From contig JBOHNL010000006.1 in assembly GCA_050730655.1 (NCBI GenBank), forward strand, positions 186,001-250,000: a stretch of 64,000 nt of DNA. Reading direction: 5' to 3'. The DNA is from JAFEBO01 sp050730655. Its GTDB lineage: Bacteria > Planctomycetota > Phycisphaerae > Phycisphaerales > UBA1924. The stretch's first letter is position 1. Each line of letters begins with the position of its first letter. The notes beneath the pieces are model-generated. The model had not been told where the DNA came from. It made no database searches and saw only the letters and a list, made by a program, of their open reading frames with translations. Position numbers and translations under genes: made by a program. Positions 27,401-35,234 of the stretch are shown piece after piece.

Positions 27401-28454
27401 CTCCGACGCGATGCGCTTCACGCTCTGCCAGATGACGACGCAGACGCAGGACGTCCGCATGCCGATGGTGAAGGACGCGGCAACCGGCCGCAACACCAGC
27501 CCGAAATTCGACCTCGGCCGCAACTTCTCCAACAAGCTCTGGAACGCCGCCCGCTTCACGATGTCCATGCTCGGCTCTTCATCACATTCAACCTCCGACA
27601 TCGCACATCCGACATCGCTGATCGACCGCTGGATGCTCTCGCGCCTCGCAACGGCGACGAAGGAAGTCAACGACGCAATCGCCAACTTTGAGTACAGCAA
27701 CTACTCCCAGACGATGTACGACCTTCTCTGGCGCGACTTCTGCGATTGGTATCTGGAAGCGATTAAGCCGACTGTCGCCAATGACAAAGCCCAGCAGGCC
27801 GTGCTTCGCACAACACTCGACTGCATCCTGCGGCTGCTCCACCCGATCATGCCGTATGTGACCGAAGCGGTGTTCGAGCAAGTGCGTCTAATCCCCGCCG
27901 CCAATATTGCGGGCGTCACCCTTGGCGCTTCGCGCAAAGCCGATCTCCTCTGCACGGCAGGCTGGCCTGAGGTGGATGCCTCACTCCGCAACGAGCAGAC
28001 CGAAGCCGCCTTCGAGCGCACGCGTTCGCTGATCACGGCGATTCGTGAGGTCCGGTCGCAACACGCGGTCCCGCCCAAGCGCCGCATCGGATTGCATGCT
28101 CCGGCAAATCTACTCGATGCCGACAGCGAAGCACTCGTTCAGACGCTGGCGGGCGTGGAGTCGATCACTCCTTCAGCACCCACCGGCGCCGTCCCGATGG
28201 CGTTTGAGTCGGGCCAACTGCACCTGAGCAATCTCAAGGATGCCGCGGCAGCCGGAGATACGGCAGCCGAACGCGAGCGCCTCCAGAAAGTTGTATCCGA
28301 CAACGAAAAGTCGATCTCCACACTCGAAGGTCGCCTGAACAATCCGGGTTACGCCCAGAAAGCCCCCCCCGCGATGGTAAAACAGACGCAGGACCAACTC
28401 GCCAAGGCGAAAGCCGATCGAGACGCGGCAAACGCCGCTCTGGCGGCTCTCTAA
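24450..28454 (+). CDS. valS: Valyl-tRNA synthetase with an in-frame RAYT transposase insertion
   Basis: 1334 residues against about 900-1000 for the family. Charges tRNA-Val in the cytoplasm. HLGH at 75-78 (HIGH) and KMSKS at 965-969 are intact, as are the editing-domain motif FLKVTPAHDPNDYE, DWCISRQLWWGHR and the C-terminal coiled-coil arm (RERLQKVVSDNEKSI onward). Between LAPAANRAL (about 518) and ELKFYP (about 757), normally joined by a short loop, lies a whole Y1 transposase domain with no stop or frame change. A further extra segment occurs at about 320-377. With both removed the length is near 1040. The gene ends in TAATG, coupling it to the next lipoprotein. Confidence 0.95.
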   Translation: MTESSNPSSDSHATPASQSGGELPKQYKPADHEERIRARWEAAKAFHADPQRVLRGEAKPYCIVIPPPNVTDRLHLGHALNNTLQDVLARSHRMMGFETLWMAGTDHAGIATQAVVERRLKKDEGITRQQLGREKFVEKVQAFKDEYERIITDQLKLMGCSCDWDRQRFTMDDVCARAVREAFFRLFKDGLIYRGKRLVNWDPVLQTAVSDDECYDEELDASFYYLRYPLVHRDNPKVDAMPVTWNELARRGYPGAEAHQGEEQAWITVATTRPETYLGDTAVAVNPKDPRANPLRGLFVELPLVGRIIPILEDDYVVLPASLEQAIDFAPPAANSEASAATGAGSAHPNHRPEIRGQHPAPPAAHHKANPGSHVCDPEDPKAKYATGFLKVTPAHDPNDYELGLRHKAAIEACGIPVMINMLAPDGSVSDKHGWADVGDAHLFVGLPREKARKKVIEEFKARTMADSTKALIAEIKPYRHSVKHSDRSKAVIEPYLSDQWYVKVTDDRLAPAANRALSSASGGTGLQTSESAFGDDTSQSTSSLFRSSQFPDAVDNDCHLHAPVRGYVARDPYPTGAPSPTDLLRSLRNLPHLELPGATYFVTWRLLDGSLSPAERTLVLESFEHSHGKTCTLFAAVVMSNHVHAIVKLKPDQSLGEWTASIKKFTARRINQARGTSGALWQDERFDHIVRDGWLGSILRYCVFNPVEAGVVKRPSEYEWLVVSGEIIDAVEGRRITGLETSATKGKDQEKAESDGELKFYPARYAKTYEQWHDGIRDWCISRQLWWGHRVPVWLSHLEAVDDADQRLGHFIRQGRLFLSESSDGQVTYACPKDIGDEEIIKELQREGFGYIQDSDVLDTWFSSALWPMSTMGWPDPKLAGPSFAGLLQAFNPTTTLCTAREIITLWVSRMVMFERYLMPEKWEAEKSKPDALATLANNGEGRGPVPFRNVFIHAVIQDGEGRKMSKSLGNGLDPLDIISSHGSDAMRFTLCQMTTQTQDVRMPMVKDAATGRNTSPKFDLGRNFSNKLWNAARFTMSMLGSSSHSTSDIAHPTSLIDRWMLSRLATATKEVNDAIANFEYSNYSQTMYDLLWRDFCDWYLEAIKPTVANDKAQQAVLRTTLDCILRLLHPIMPYVTEAVFEQVRLIPAANIAGVTLGASRKADLLCTAGWPEVDASLRNEQTEAAFERTRSLITAIREVRSQHAVPPKRRIGLHAPANLLDADSEALVQTLAGVESITPSAPTGAVPMAFESGQLHLSNLKDAAAAGDTAAERERLQKVVSDNEKSISTLEGRLNNPGYAQKAPPAMVKQTQDQLAKAKADRDAANAALAAL
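25409..25580 (+). other. Extra low-complexity segment inside the ValRS editing domain
   Basis: Codons about 320-377, between DDYVVLPAS and DPKAKYATGFLKVTP. Other ValRS proteins have a short loop here. The encoded peptide is rich in A, S, H and P (for example EASAATGAGSAHPNHRP). The DNA holds a near-palindrome AACCGGCGCGGGTT at 25472-25485. It may be a second, degraded insertion; origin not recognised. Confidence 0.5.
26016..26038 (+). repeat. Left REP-like inverted repeat of the valS insertion
   Basis: 23 bp: GGTGGCA followed by the hairpin CTGGTCT-CC-AGACCAG. It is an exact reverse complement of 26662-26684. The conserved foot plus hairpin is the layout of REP elements. Similarity extends outward less perfectly to 26001. 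Confidence 0.9.
26662..26684 (-). repeat. Right REP-like inverted repeat of the valS insertion
   Basis: Exact inverted copy of 26016-26038: hairpin CTGGTCT-GG-AGACCAG then TGCCACC. Similarity extends outward to 26699 at about 10 of 15 positions. Confidence 0.9.
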
Positions 28455-29521
28455 TGGGTCGGGAAATCAGCGGCCTCGATCTGATCTGTTGCATGGGAGG
28501 CGCACTCCTTGTCGCAACATTTGCGGGTTGCGACACCACCGAGACAAAGAGCGGCTACGAACTGCCGCAGAGTGCAAGCCCGGTTCGCGCGAGCCCAGTG
28601 CTCGCGCGCGACACATGGGAATTCGGCCAAGCCAAAGGCGAAGCCCTCACGACGCGTTCCTTCCGAATCTACACGACAGCCAGCCCGGGTGTGAGCTCGC
28701 GACTTCCAGCGTTTCTTGAAGCATCGCTCGTCCACAACCGCACTGCGCTCGGCGATCTGCCCGCCCCCGCTGATCGCATGGAAACCTTCGTCCTCGCCAA
28801 TCGCTCGGAGTGGACGCGCTGCGTGCAGATGATCTGGGCCGAAAAGGCCGAACCGTACATGACCATCCAGCGCGGCGCCGTCACGGCCGGGGGCAAGAGC
28901 GTCCTCTACGACATCGGCCCGCGCGACACGCTCGTGCTCGCGGCACACGAAGGCTGGCATCAATTCGCGCAGTCCACCTTCAAAGAGCAGTTGCCGACTT
29001 GGCTCGATGAGGGAATCGCAACCTACATGGAAGGGTTCCGTTCCGAGTCCGGCACTGACCGCTTCGTATTTCTACCGTGGGCCAACGCCGAGCGCTTTGA
29101 TCGCTTGCGCGAAGCCCAGGCCGCCGGCGCACTCATGAGCCTGCGCGAGATGATGTCGTCGACGCCCTCCCAGCAGATCTCCGCCTCAAAGGGCGACGCG
29201 TTGACCTGGTACGCACAGGCCTGGGCGCTGATCCACTGGCTCAACGAGGGCAACAACGGCGCCATGCACGCCGGGTTGCAGCAGATCGTTGCGGATGCCT
29301 CGAGTGGGAATATTTTGAAACGCGTCGAAGAGAAGCTCGGCCCAAAGGCGGCGGTCTATGTACGCCAAAAACGCCCCGGCCCCGAAATCTGGCTCACCTA
29401 TTTCGGCGCGGAAACTGACAGCGCGAACGATTCGTACCAGGATTTCATGTCGCACGTCGTGCAGACAGGCTCGCGCGACCGCATCATCGCCGGGCGCTCA
29501 CCGTTCGAACCCGCGCCCTGA
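28454..29521 (+). CDS. Lipoprotein with gluzincin-like (DUF1570-type) metallopeptidase domain
   Basis: 355 residues. N-terminal signal with cysteine in LLVATFAGCDTT, suggesting a lipoprotein. The body carries HEGWHQF, a zinc HExxH motif, followed by LPTWLDEGIATYMEGF, whose Glu could be the third ligand, as in peptidase-MA/DUF1570 proteins common in planctomycetes. Probably periplasmic or surface; substrate unknown. Its ATG overlaps the valS stop (TAATG), so translation is coupled to a tRNA synthetase, an odd pairing. There are 198 bp of non-coding DNA after it. Confidence 0.8.
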   Translation: MGREISGLDLICCMGGALLVATFAGCDTTETKSGYELPQSASPVRASPVLARDTWEFGQAKGEALTTRSFRIYTTASPGVSSRLPAFLEASLVHNRTALGDLPAPADRMETFVLANRSEWTRCVQMIWAEKAEPYMTIQRGAVTAGGKSVLYDIGPRDTLVLAAHEGWHQFAQSTFKEQLPTWLDEGIATYMEGFRSESGTDRFVFLPWANAERFDRLREAQAAGALMSLREMMSSTPSQQISASKGDALTWYAQAWALIHWLNEGNNGAMHAGLQQIVADASSGNILKRVEEKLGPKAAVYVRQKRPGPEIWLTYFGAETDSANDSYQDFMSHVVQTGSRDRIIAGRSPFEPAP

Positions 29522-29585
29522 ATTCTGCAAGTTCGAATTCGTCAAGTCTCGTTCCCGATGAAACCTTTCAAACCCTCCAGCGACA

Positions 29586-29615
29586 TGCCGTACGAGCCCG
29601 AAGCGCAGCGAGGGG
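29586..29615 (+). repeat. Dispersed intergenic repeat, copy 1
   Basis: Starts TGCCGTACGAGCCCGAA and continues with GCGCAGCGAGGG. A second, inverted copy (27 of about 30 positions) is at 63177-63205. Both lie in gaps between convergent genes. Confidence 0.6.
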
Positions 29616-29719
29616 GCAGTTGCAAACAATTTCGCAAGACGCGCCGGGCAACCCTTTGACCCGCACGAATTCGAACTTTCCGTAGCCACGTTTTTCGGCC
29701 GCGGAGCGCCTCCCCGCGA

Positions 29720-32131
29720 CTACTTCGGTTCAGGCAATTCACTCAACCCCCGCCACGACGGAGGCAAATCCGCGAGCGGATACACCCACCTGACCACCGT
29801 CATCCCGTTCGTTTCCATCGGCTTGCCGCCGATGCTGACTGTTACCGGCGCCGCCGATCCGGGGCCAGTCCCGCTCACTCCTCCGGGCCCTCCACCCACA
29901 AATCCGATCACGATCACGCAGGGCTGCGTAAACCAGCGCGCCAAATCAAGACACTGCGTCGCTTCCCGCCGCAGAACCGCGACGTTGATCGATTGCTGCT
30001 TGCTCGCCTCATCCGGGATGCCAAGTTCAGGAAAGAGACTCGCGGCCGTCATCGCGTCGATCACCGATTGAAACGCACGCGAGTCGGCATTTGCGTTTAT
30101 CGCGAAGGTGTAGTTCGAGGTCGGCACCATGTTGGAGAGATACAACTCGCCCGAGTTCAGAGCCAGCGCCTGCTCGGTCTCGACGGTCAAATCAAGCGGA
30201 ACACCAGGAGCCCATTCCTTATTCGCCGGCCACTTCCAGAATTGCACGCGCGAAACTAACCTCGATCGCACATCCGCGCCGAGCGGCTGCTGGCCGATGA
30301 CGTGGCAGATGATGAGGTCGTGAATCGGAGCCGGAAGTTCGTGTGTGAGCGCCCCGATCAGCTTCGCGCCCTGAGCGCGGATTTCGCTTCCTTGAATCGG
30401 ATGGGGCATGCCCCAGCGCGGCGCACCGGCCCAATCAAGCTGAATCTGCTTCACGGTTGAGCGCGAGGGAAGATCCAGCATCGTCGGATCGCGTCCATCG
30501 ACCTGATACTCGCGCGAATCCAAAAAGCCGCTTCTCTGCGAATTGCCCACAGGATCCCACGGCGAAAGCACGCCCCCCAGTTCGTGACGCATTCCCGAGG
30601 CCTGCGGCAAACCTTCACTGTCAGGCGCAACCACGCGCACAGTCCCATCGTGAGGCAGCATCAGGCTCATCCATGAGCGCGCTCGCTGATTGTGCTGGCC
30701 ATAAATGTGGTCAAGCAGCGTCAGGTGCGTCGCCTCGAAATGGCGCGGACGGAACCATGTTGCCGCGCCGAAGGCAAGGCCCGTAAACCCGATTGCGGTC
30801 ACTAGAAAAGTCAGCCACGCGAATCGCGTCGCCTTGCGTGCTTTTAAGACGCCAAAGCCCAGCGGACCCGCGAGCAGCCAATAGAGCACAAAGACCGTGA
30901 TCCCGAGAAGAACGCCCGTGACCGCCGTGCCTCGCTTTGCGATCTGCGAGGAAATCTTCTGATCGACCGTGATCGGCGCGCCGCGCGCCACAACCTCTTT
31001 TTGATCCGGCTGCAAAATCCCGCGCTTGCCCAGCACGCGATGCCAGAAGATGTCGGCATCGAGCACGCCGCCCTGCGAAAAGAGGCGCGATGAAAGGTCG
31101 AGCCCGACAAGCGTGACAGCGCCAATACCGACAAGTCGGCGCGCCACGATGCACTCGCCCTTTGGTCCGCTCAGTATCCGGATCGCATCGCCAGGCTGCG
31201 CCGAGTTCAGCGGCTCAAACACGTGCAGCACCGCCGACCGTGGCAGTGCCGTTTCCTTGCTTCGCGTGATCAGGCCGCGAAAATCGGTCAGGTCGACACC
31301 TTCACGGCGCATGATGTTCACGGCCGGCAGAATGTCCATCAGCTCGTTCGTCGCGGCATTGGTCCACGATTGGCCGCTCGGGGGCAGGACGATGACCAGA
31401 TGGCCCCCCCGCTTCACCCACTCTTTAATCGAGGCCGTCTTGTCACCGCGTAGTTGGCTGATGTCCGTATCCGTGCCGCCCGTCGATTCGCCCCAGACGA
31501 TCGTCTCGAACGGGGCCAGCCCCATCCAGCGATCCGGCATTCCCTTGGCCGTCAATCCCGGGACCGCCTCAATAGCTTCGTGCGCGAGCGCGGGATAGGT
31601 CATCGAGCCCGCTGCAGCGACCGTCGCATACTGACGCAGCCCCATCTCGTGGATGCCAATCACGCCGATCATCGGCGTTCCGGCATCCTGTACCTTGCCA
31701 CCCGGCAAAATCTGCCGTCGTGCGAGGAGACGACCCGGGCGCATCCCGATCGGCTCCCGGTCGTCTGCGATCGGCTCATTGACCATCGCAAGGACGGTCT
31801 CGCCGGTCCGAAACCAGAACGGCAGGCGGAAGTAGATCCACGCGTCAATCGGCGAGCCCGGGTTCAGGGTGATGCTGCGGGAATACGCCGGTCGATCGCC
31901 GTCGGCATCCGCCAGAACGAGCCGGACGAGCACTTCCCGCTGCTTCATCGCCGAATCGGTCAGCCGGAGCCGCACGCCGCACCAATCTCCGGCCCGCGAG
32001 ACGTTCCCAGCCCCGAATTCGACCGCCTCCACCTTGATCTCGTCGGCCTGAGGAGTCTGGGCGTGGCCCTTTGCCGTCCCGAGAACCATCGCGGTAAGGA
32101 ACGTCAACCAGAAAAGGAGGCGGCTGTGCAT
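29720..32131 (-). CDS. Large secreted/membrane protein of unknown function
   Basis: 803 residues. Signal peptide MHSRLLFWLTFLTAMVLGTAKGHAQ. The N-terminal periplasmic part (25-430) holds an alpha/beta region (WVKRGGHLVIVLPPSG, GAVTLVGLDLSSRLFS) like the glutamine-amidotransferase-like domains of BatA-type proteins. Two transmembrane helices follow (VLLGITVFVLYWLLAGPLG and FAWLTFLVTAIGFTGLAFG). A C-terminal region of about 300 residues, probably beta-rich, ends the protein. I cannot name a function. ATG 32131 gives a clean signal peptide; upstream in-frame ATGs overlap the divergent small gene. Confidence 0.7.
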   Translation of the reverse strand: MHSRLLFWLTFLTAMVLGTAKGHAQTPQADEIKVEAVEFGAGNVSRAGDWCGVRLRLTDSAMKQREVLVRLVLADADGDRPAYSRSITLNPGSPIDAWIYFRLPFWFRTGETVLAMVNEPIADDREPIGMRPGRLLARRQILPGGKVQDAGTPMIGVIGIHEMGLRQYATVAAAGSMTYPALAHEAIEAVPGLTAKGMPDRWMGLAPFETIVWGESTGGTDTDISQLRGDKTASIKEWVKRGGHLVIVLPPSGQSWTNAATNELMDILPAVNIMRREGVDLTDFRGLITRSKETALPRSAVLHVFEPLNSAQPGDAIRILSGPKGECIVARRLVGIGAVTLVGLDLSSRLFSQGGVLDADIFWHRVLGKRGILQPDQKEVVARGAPITVDQKISSQIAKRGTAVTGVLLGITVFVLYWLLAGPLGFGVLKARKATRFAWLTFLVTAIGFTGLAFGAATWFRPRHFEATHLTLLDHIYGQHNQRARSWMSLMLPHDGTVRVVAPDSEGLPQASGMRHELGGVLSPWDPVGNSQRSGFLDSREYQVDGRDPTMLDLPSRSTVKQIQLDWAGAPRWGMPHPIQGSEIRAQGAKLIGALTHELPAPIHDLIICHVIGQQPLGADVRSRLVSRVQFWKWPANKEWAPGVPLDLTVETEQALALNSGELYLSNMVPTSNYTFAINANADSRAFQSVIDAMTAASLFPELGIPDEASKQQSINVAVLRREATQCLDLARWFTQPCVIVIGFVGGGPGGVSGTGPGSAAPVTVSIGGKPMETNGMTVVRWVYPLADLPPSWRGLSELPEPK

Positions 32132-32273
32132 CAAGAACCATTCTAAAGGAATCGACGAGCGGTTCGTTTCGGGTCGCATGGAGACCAAACTGGACATCGA
32201 AGATAGGAAAGTGAAACTCGGCACACGGTTCGCGGAGTTGGACCAAAGTCACGAACCTCCGGGGACGATTCAC

Positions 32274-32525
32274 ATGACCATGGCAGATATCTTGGGCAAC
32301 TCGTGGATCGTGGTCGTGGCGCTCGTCGGGTGCTCGGCTCTGGCCACGCTCTACACCCTTGCGACTGCGGTACGCAATCAGACGTACATGCATGATTTGC
32401 AGGTCGGAGTCGCCAAGCTGCAGCAGCAGTACCACGCCCGGATGCGGGCAATGCAGGAAGCGGCTCAAACGGACGGCGTCGAATTGCTTCCGGCCGAGCC
32501 CGAAGAGACCAAGAAGGCGGCCTGA
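32274..32525 (+). CDS. Small single-pass membrane protein, hypothetical
   Basis: 83 residues. One transmembrane helix (WIVVVALVGCSALATLYTL), then a charged helical segment (LQVGVAKLQQQYHARMRAM) and an acidic-basic tail ending ETKKAA. No family recognised. Start ATG 32274 has GGGGA 9 nt upstream; an ATG at 32178 is also open but would put a soluble leader before the helix and overlap the divergent gene. Confidence 0.5.
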   Translation: MTMADILGNSWIVVVALVGCSALATLYTLATAVRNQTYMHDLQVGVAKLQQQYHARMRAMQEAAQTDGVELLPAEPEETKKAA

Positions 32526-32609
32526 CCCGCTCCGGATTCGCACGGACTTGCGTCGGTTGGACGACCGGGCCTTAATCCATTTTGCGGAATTGGCTCGTTC
32601 CTGCGACCT

Positions 32610-32623
32610 TGGAACCGTTTTCA
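32610..32623 (+). promoter_or_regulatory. LacI/CcpA-type operator before the sugar ABC operon
   Basis: TGGAACCGTTTTCA fits the LacI-family/cre pattern TGNAANCGNTNNCA with its central CG at every fixed position; dyad symmetry 10 of 14. It lies 31 nt before the GTG of the solute-binding protein gene, where a repressor would act. Confidence 0.5.
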
Positions 32624-32654
32624 GCCGTTGGCGTGATTGCTAGGCTATCACCCC

Positions 32655-34067
32655 GTGTCTGAAGAACCGTCCAACTTCTCCACCATGTCGAGGCGCACCG
32701 CCCTCGCGGCAATGATCGCCGGCGGGGTCGGCTTTGCCGCGTTTGGGCCGCGGGGAGCAAAGCAGACGGCGGATGGGCGGATCGTTCTGGACTACTGGGA
32801 AAAATGGACCGGTCACGAGGCCCGGGCGATGCAGAAAATCATCGACCGGTACAACGACAGCCAGACTCGGATCCGCGTTCGATATCTCACCACTGCCGGA
32901 ATCGACCAGAAGGCCCTGATCAGTATCGCGGCAGGCGATCCGCCCGACCTGGTTGGGCTTTGGAATTACAACGTACCGCAGTATGCCGAAACCGGCGCGA
33001 TCTTGCCGCTCGATGAACTCGATGTAAAAGGCGAAGTTCGGCCCGAGCGCTACGCCCAAGGGTTCCGCCCGGTGCTGATGCACCCCGATCCCTACACCAA
33101 GAAGAACCGGCAGTGGGCAGTCGTCAACACCGGCGGCGTGCTCGCGCTGTATTACAACAAGCAATTGTTTCGCGACGCCGGGCTCGATCCGGAGCGGCCG
33201 CCTCTCACGATCGAAGCGCTCGAAGAAGCGAATCGCAAGATCATCAAACGCGCCGGGCCGGGGACGCGCAGCGCACTTGAGCGCGCCGGGTTTCTGCATA
33301 TTGAGCCGGGCTGGTGGAGCTGGATCTGGGGTTATTCCTTCGGTGCCAAGTTGTACGACGCCGAAAACGATCGCTCGCTTGCCGCCTCGCCGGAAAACAT
33401 TGCCGGTTTCGATTGGGTGCAGCGCACCAGCGAAGAGCACGGTGTCGATGCGACCAAGACCTTTAAGGCTGGCTTTGGAAACTACGACTCGCCTCTGAAC
33501 GCATTTCTGACCGGCAAGCTCGCGATGGTCATTCAAGGGCCATGGCTTGCGAACGTCATCACGGCGCACGGCCCGAAGGATGCACAGGGCCGCCCGACGT
33601 TTGACTACGGCGTGATCCCCATGCCGGTGATCGAAAATCAGTTCGATGAAAAGCACCCCGTCGGCCTCATCGACTGCGACATCATGGTCATCCCCAAGGG
33701 CGTCAAACACCCCGAGGCGTGCATGGAGTTCATGGCGTATCTGCAGCGTCAGGAAAACGTCGAGACGATGGCCCTTGCACACTACAAAAACTCGCCGCTC
33801 GCCGTCAGCAGCAAGGCGTTCCTCGAGAACCATCCCAACCGGGGCATTCTGACGTTCGACGCGATCGCAAAGAGCGACCGGACATACATGGTGCCGCGCA
33901 CACGGGCATGGCCGCAGATCAAAGACGAATTCGATGCCGGTCTGCAGCGGATGTGGTCGCTCGAACGTCCGGCAAAGGACGAACTCGCGCTGATCCAGCG
34001 CCGGTCGCAGGAATATCTCGATACCGTCGAGGCGCAGCGAAAACAGCGCGGTTACGGGCGCACCTGA
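32655..34067 (+). CDS. ABC transporter extracellular solute-binding protein (family 1, sugar)
   Basis: 470 residues. Tat-like signal SRRTALAAMIAGGVGFAAF. The mature protein shows family-1 features: LDYWEKWTGHEARAMQKII, IAAGDPPDLVGLWNYNVPQYAETGAILPLD, YYNKQLFRDAGLDPE, and FLTGKLAMVIQGPWL. Captures a carbohydrate in the periplasm and hands it to the two permeases downstream. GTG 32655 has a weak AGG; ATG 32685 is an alternative. The 233-bp gap to the permeases holds a strong hairpin, which could set binding-protein excess. Confidence 0.9.
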   Translation: MSEEPSNFSTMSRRTALAAMIAGGVGFAAFGPRGAKQTADGRIVLDYWEKWTGHEARAMQKIIDRYNDSQTRIRVRYLTTAGIDQKALISIAAGDPPDLVGLWNYNVPQYAETGAILPLDELDVKGEVRPERYAQGFRPVLMHPDPYTKKNRQWAVVNTGGVLALYYNKQLFRDAGLDPERPPLTIEALEEANRKIIKRAGPGTRSALERAGFLHIEPGWWSWIWGYSFGAKLYDAENDRSLAASPENIAGFDWVQRTSEEHGVDATKTFKAGFGNYDSPLNAFLTGKLAMVIQGPWLANVITAHGPKDAQGRPTFDYGVIPMPVIENQFDEKHPVGLIDCDIMVIPKGVKHPEACMEFMAYLQRQENVETMALAHYKNSPLAVSSKAFLENHPNRGILTFDAIAKSDRTYMVPRTRAWPQIKDEFDAGLQRMWSLERPAKDELALIQRRSQEYLDTVEAQRKQRGYGRT

Positions 34068-34115
34068 GTCGGCCGGCGTCGTCCTCGCAGGCTGCCGCAC
34101 GGGTTGGACCACATG

Positions 34116-34148
34116 CCAAAACAGTGATCGGGATGCAAACTGTTTTGG
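34116..34148 (+). repeat. Perfect 10-bp inverted repeat between binding-protein and permease genes
   Basis: CCAAAACAGT and ACTGTTTTGG, perfect arms with a 13-nt loop, inside the sugar ABC operon. It could be an mRNA-stabilising hairpin or attenuator, or a second operator. The rest of the gap 34068-34300 holds only the GCGGAG-type repeat. Confidence 0.6.
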
Positions 34149-34234
34149 CTCGGTTGCCGCGCAACCGTTGCTTACTTCGCACCGGATGCGTTATCCTCCT
34201 GCCGCTTGCCGGCCCCCACTCTCCATCTTTCTGA

Positions 34235-34278
34235 CTCCGCGATTCTCTCCGCAACCTCCGCGCACTCCGCGTTCTCTC
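34235..34278 (-). repeat. GCGGAG-rich short tandem repeat
   Basis: Read on the minus strand: four spaced GCGGAG units (9-12 bp apart) in a purine-rich tract ending GGAGAGAACGCGGAG. It is of the same general type as the purine-rich repeat at 47919. It directly precedes the permease gene. Confidence 0.5.
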
Positions 34279-34300
34279 CCTCCTTTGCACGGGTGGCGGC

Positions 34301-35206
34301 ATGACGGGCCGCGGCGCTCAACTGAAAAAAGACTTCGCCGGCTGGCTCTGGATCAGCCCCTGGGTTTTCGGCTTCCTCGCGTTCCTGCTCGGGCCGATGC
34401 TCTTTAGTCTCTACTACTCGTTCACCGACTATCCGCTCCTTGAGCCCCCGATCTGGACCGGGCTCGACAACTACCGGCGGATGCTGACCGACGAGACGTT
34501 TCGCGCCGTTCTCTGGCGCACCGCACAGTTCGCGATCATTTTCATTCCGCTCGCAACGGTCCTCGCGCTCGCCATCGCCGGGCTGCTCAACGGCAAGGTG
34601 AAGGCCGGCGGCTTCTTTCAGGCCGCGGTCTTCATCCCCACACTCGTCCCAATGGCCGGCAGCGCGATGATCTGGCTCTGGATGCTCAACGGCGAGTACG
34701 GCCTGATCAATATGTCGATCACGCGCGCCTTTGGCTGGACGGGCATCACCGGCCCCAATTGGCTCTCCGACAGCAAGTGGGCGATGCCCTCGATCATCAT
34801 GATCAGCCTGTGGAGCATCGGGCAGATGGTGATCGTCTATCTCGCCGCGCTCAAGGAAGTCCCCGACGAAATGCTCGAAGCCGCGGCACTCGACGGCATG
34901 GGCCCGATCCGCCGCTTTCTCAGCGTCGTTCTTCCGCTGATCTCTCCGGTCATCCTTTTCAACGTCGTCACGCTGATGATCGGCGCGCTGCAGATCTTCG
35001 CGATTCCCTACATCCTGTCCGCCGCGACGCCCGGCGGCGATCCGCGCGCGATGTACTTCTACACCATGTACATGTATGACAACGGATTCCGCTACGGACA
35101 GATGGGGTACGCCAGTGCGCAGGCCTGGGTGCAGTTGCTTATCACGCTCGGTCTGACCGCGATGTTGTTCATCGCGAGCAAACGCCTCGTTCACTATCGC
35201 GCCTGA
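34301..35206 (+). CDS. Sugar ABC transporter permease (MalF/UgpA type)
   Basis: 301 residues with six predicted transmembrane helices (first WLWISPWVFGFLAFLLGPM). The cytoplasmic EAA loop that docks the ATPase is seen as DEMLEAAALDGMGPIRRF. Forms a heterodimer with the next permease. ATG 34301 is preceded by GGGTGGCGGC. The operon has no ATPase gene, so a shared MsmX-like ATPase elsewhere must be used. Confidence 0.92.
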   Translation: MTGRGAQLKKDFAGWLWISPWVFGFLAFLLGPMLFSLYYSFTDYPLLEPPIWTGLDNYRRMLTDETFRAVLWRTAQFAIIFIPLATVLALAIAGLLNGKVKAGGFFQAAVFIPTLVPMAGSAMIWLWMLNGEYGLINMSITRAFGWTGITGPNWLSDSKWAMPSIIMISLWSIGQMVIVYLAALKEVPDEMLEAAALDGMGPIRRFLSVVLPLISPVILFNVVTLMIGALQIFAIPYILSAATPGGDPRAMYFYTMYMYDNGFRYGQMGYASAQAWVQLLITLGLTAMLFIASKRLVHYRA

Positions 35207-35234
35207 TCGGCGGCGCCCGTTTTTCGGAGCTTGG

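Noticed and set aside
32640..34112. Long antisense open frame opposite the solute-binding protein gene
   Set aside because: It lacks any recognisable domain, and the plus strand encodes a clear family-1 binding protein. High GC produces such mirror frames. The same applies to long antisense frames at 5990-7480, 15386-16357, 23347-24453, 34172-35257, 35238-36308 and 56612-57685.
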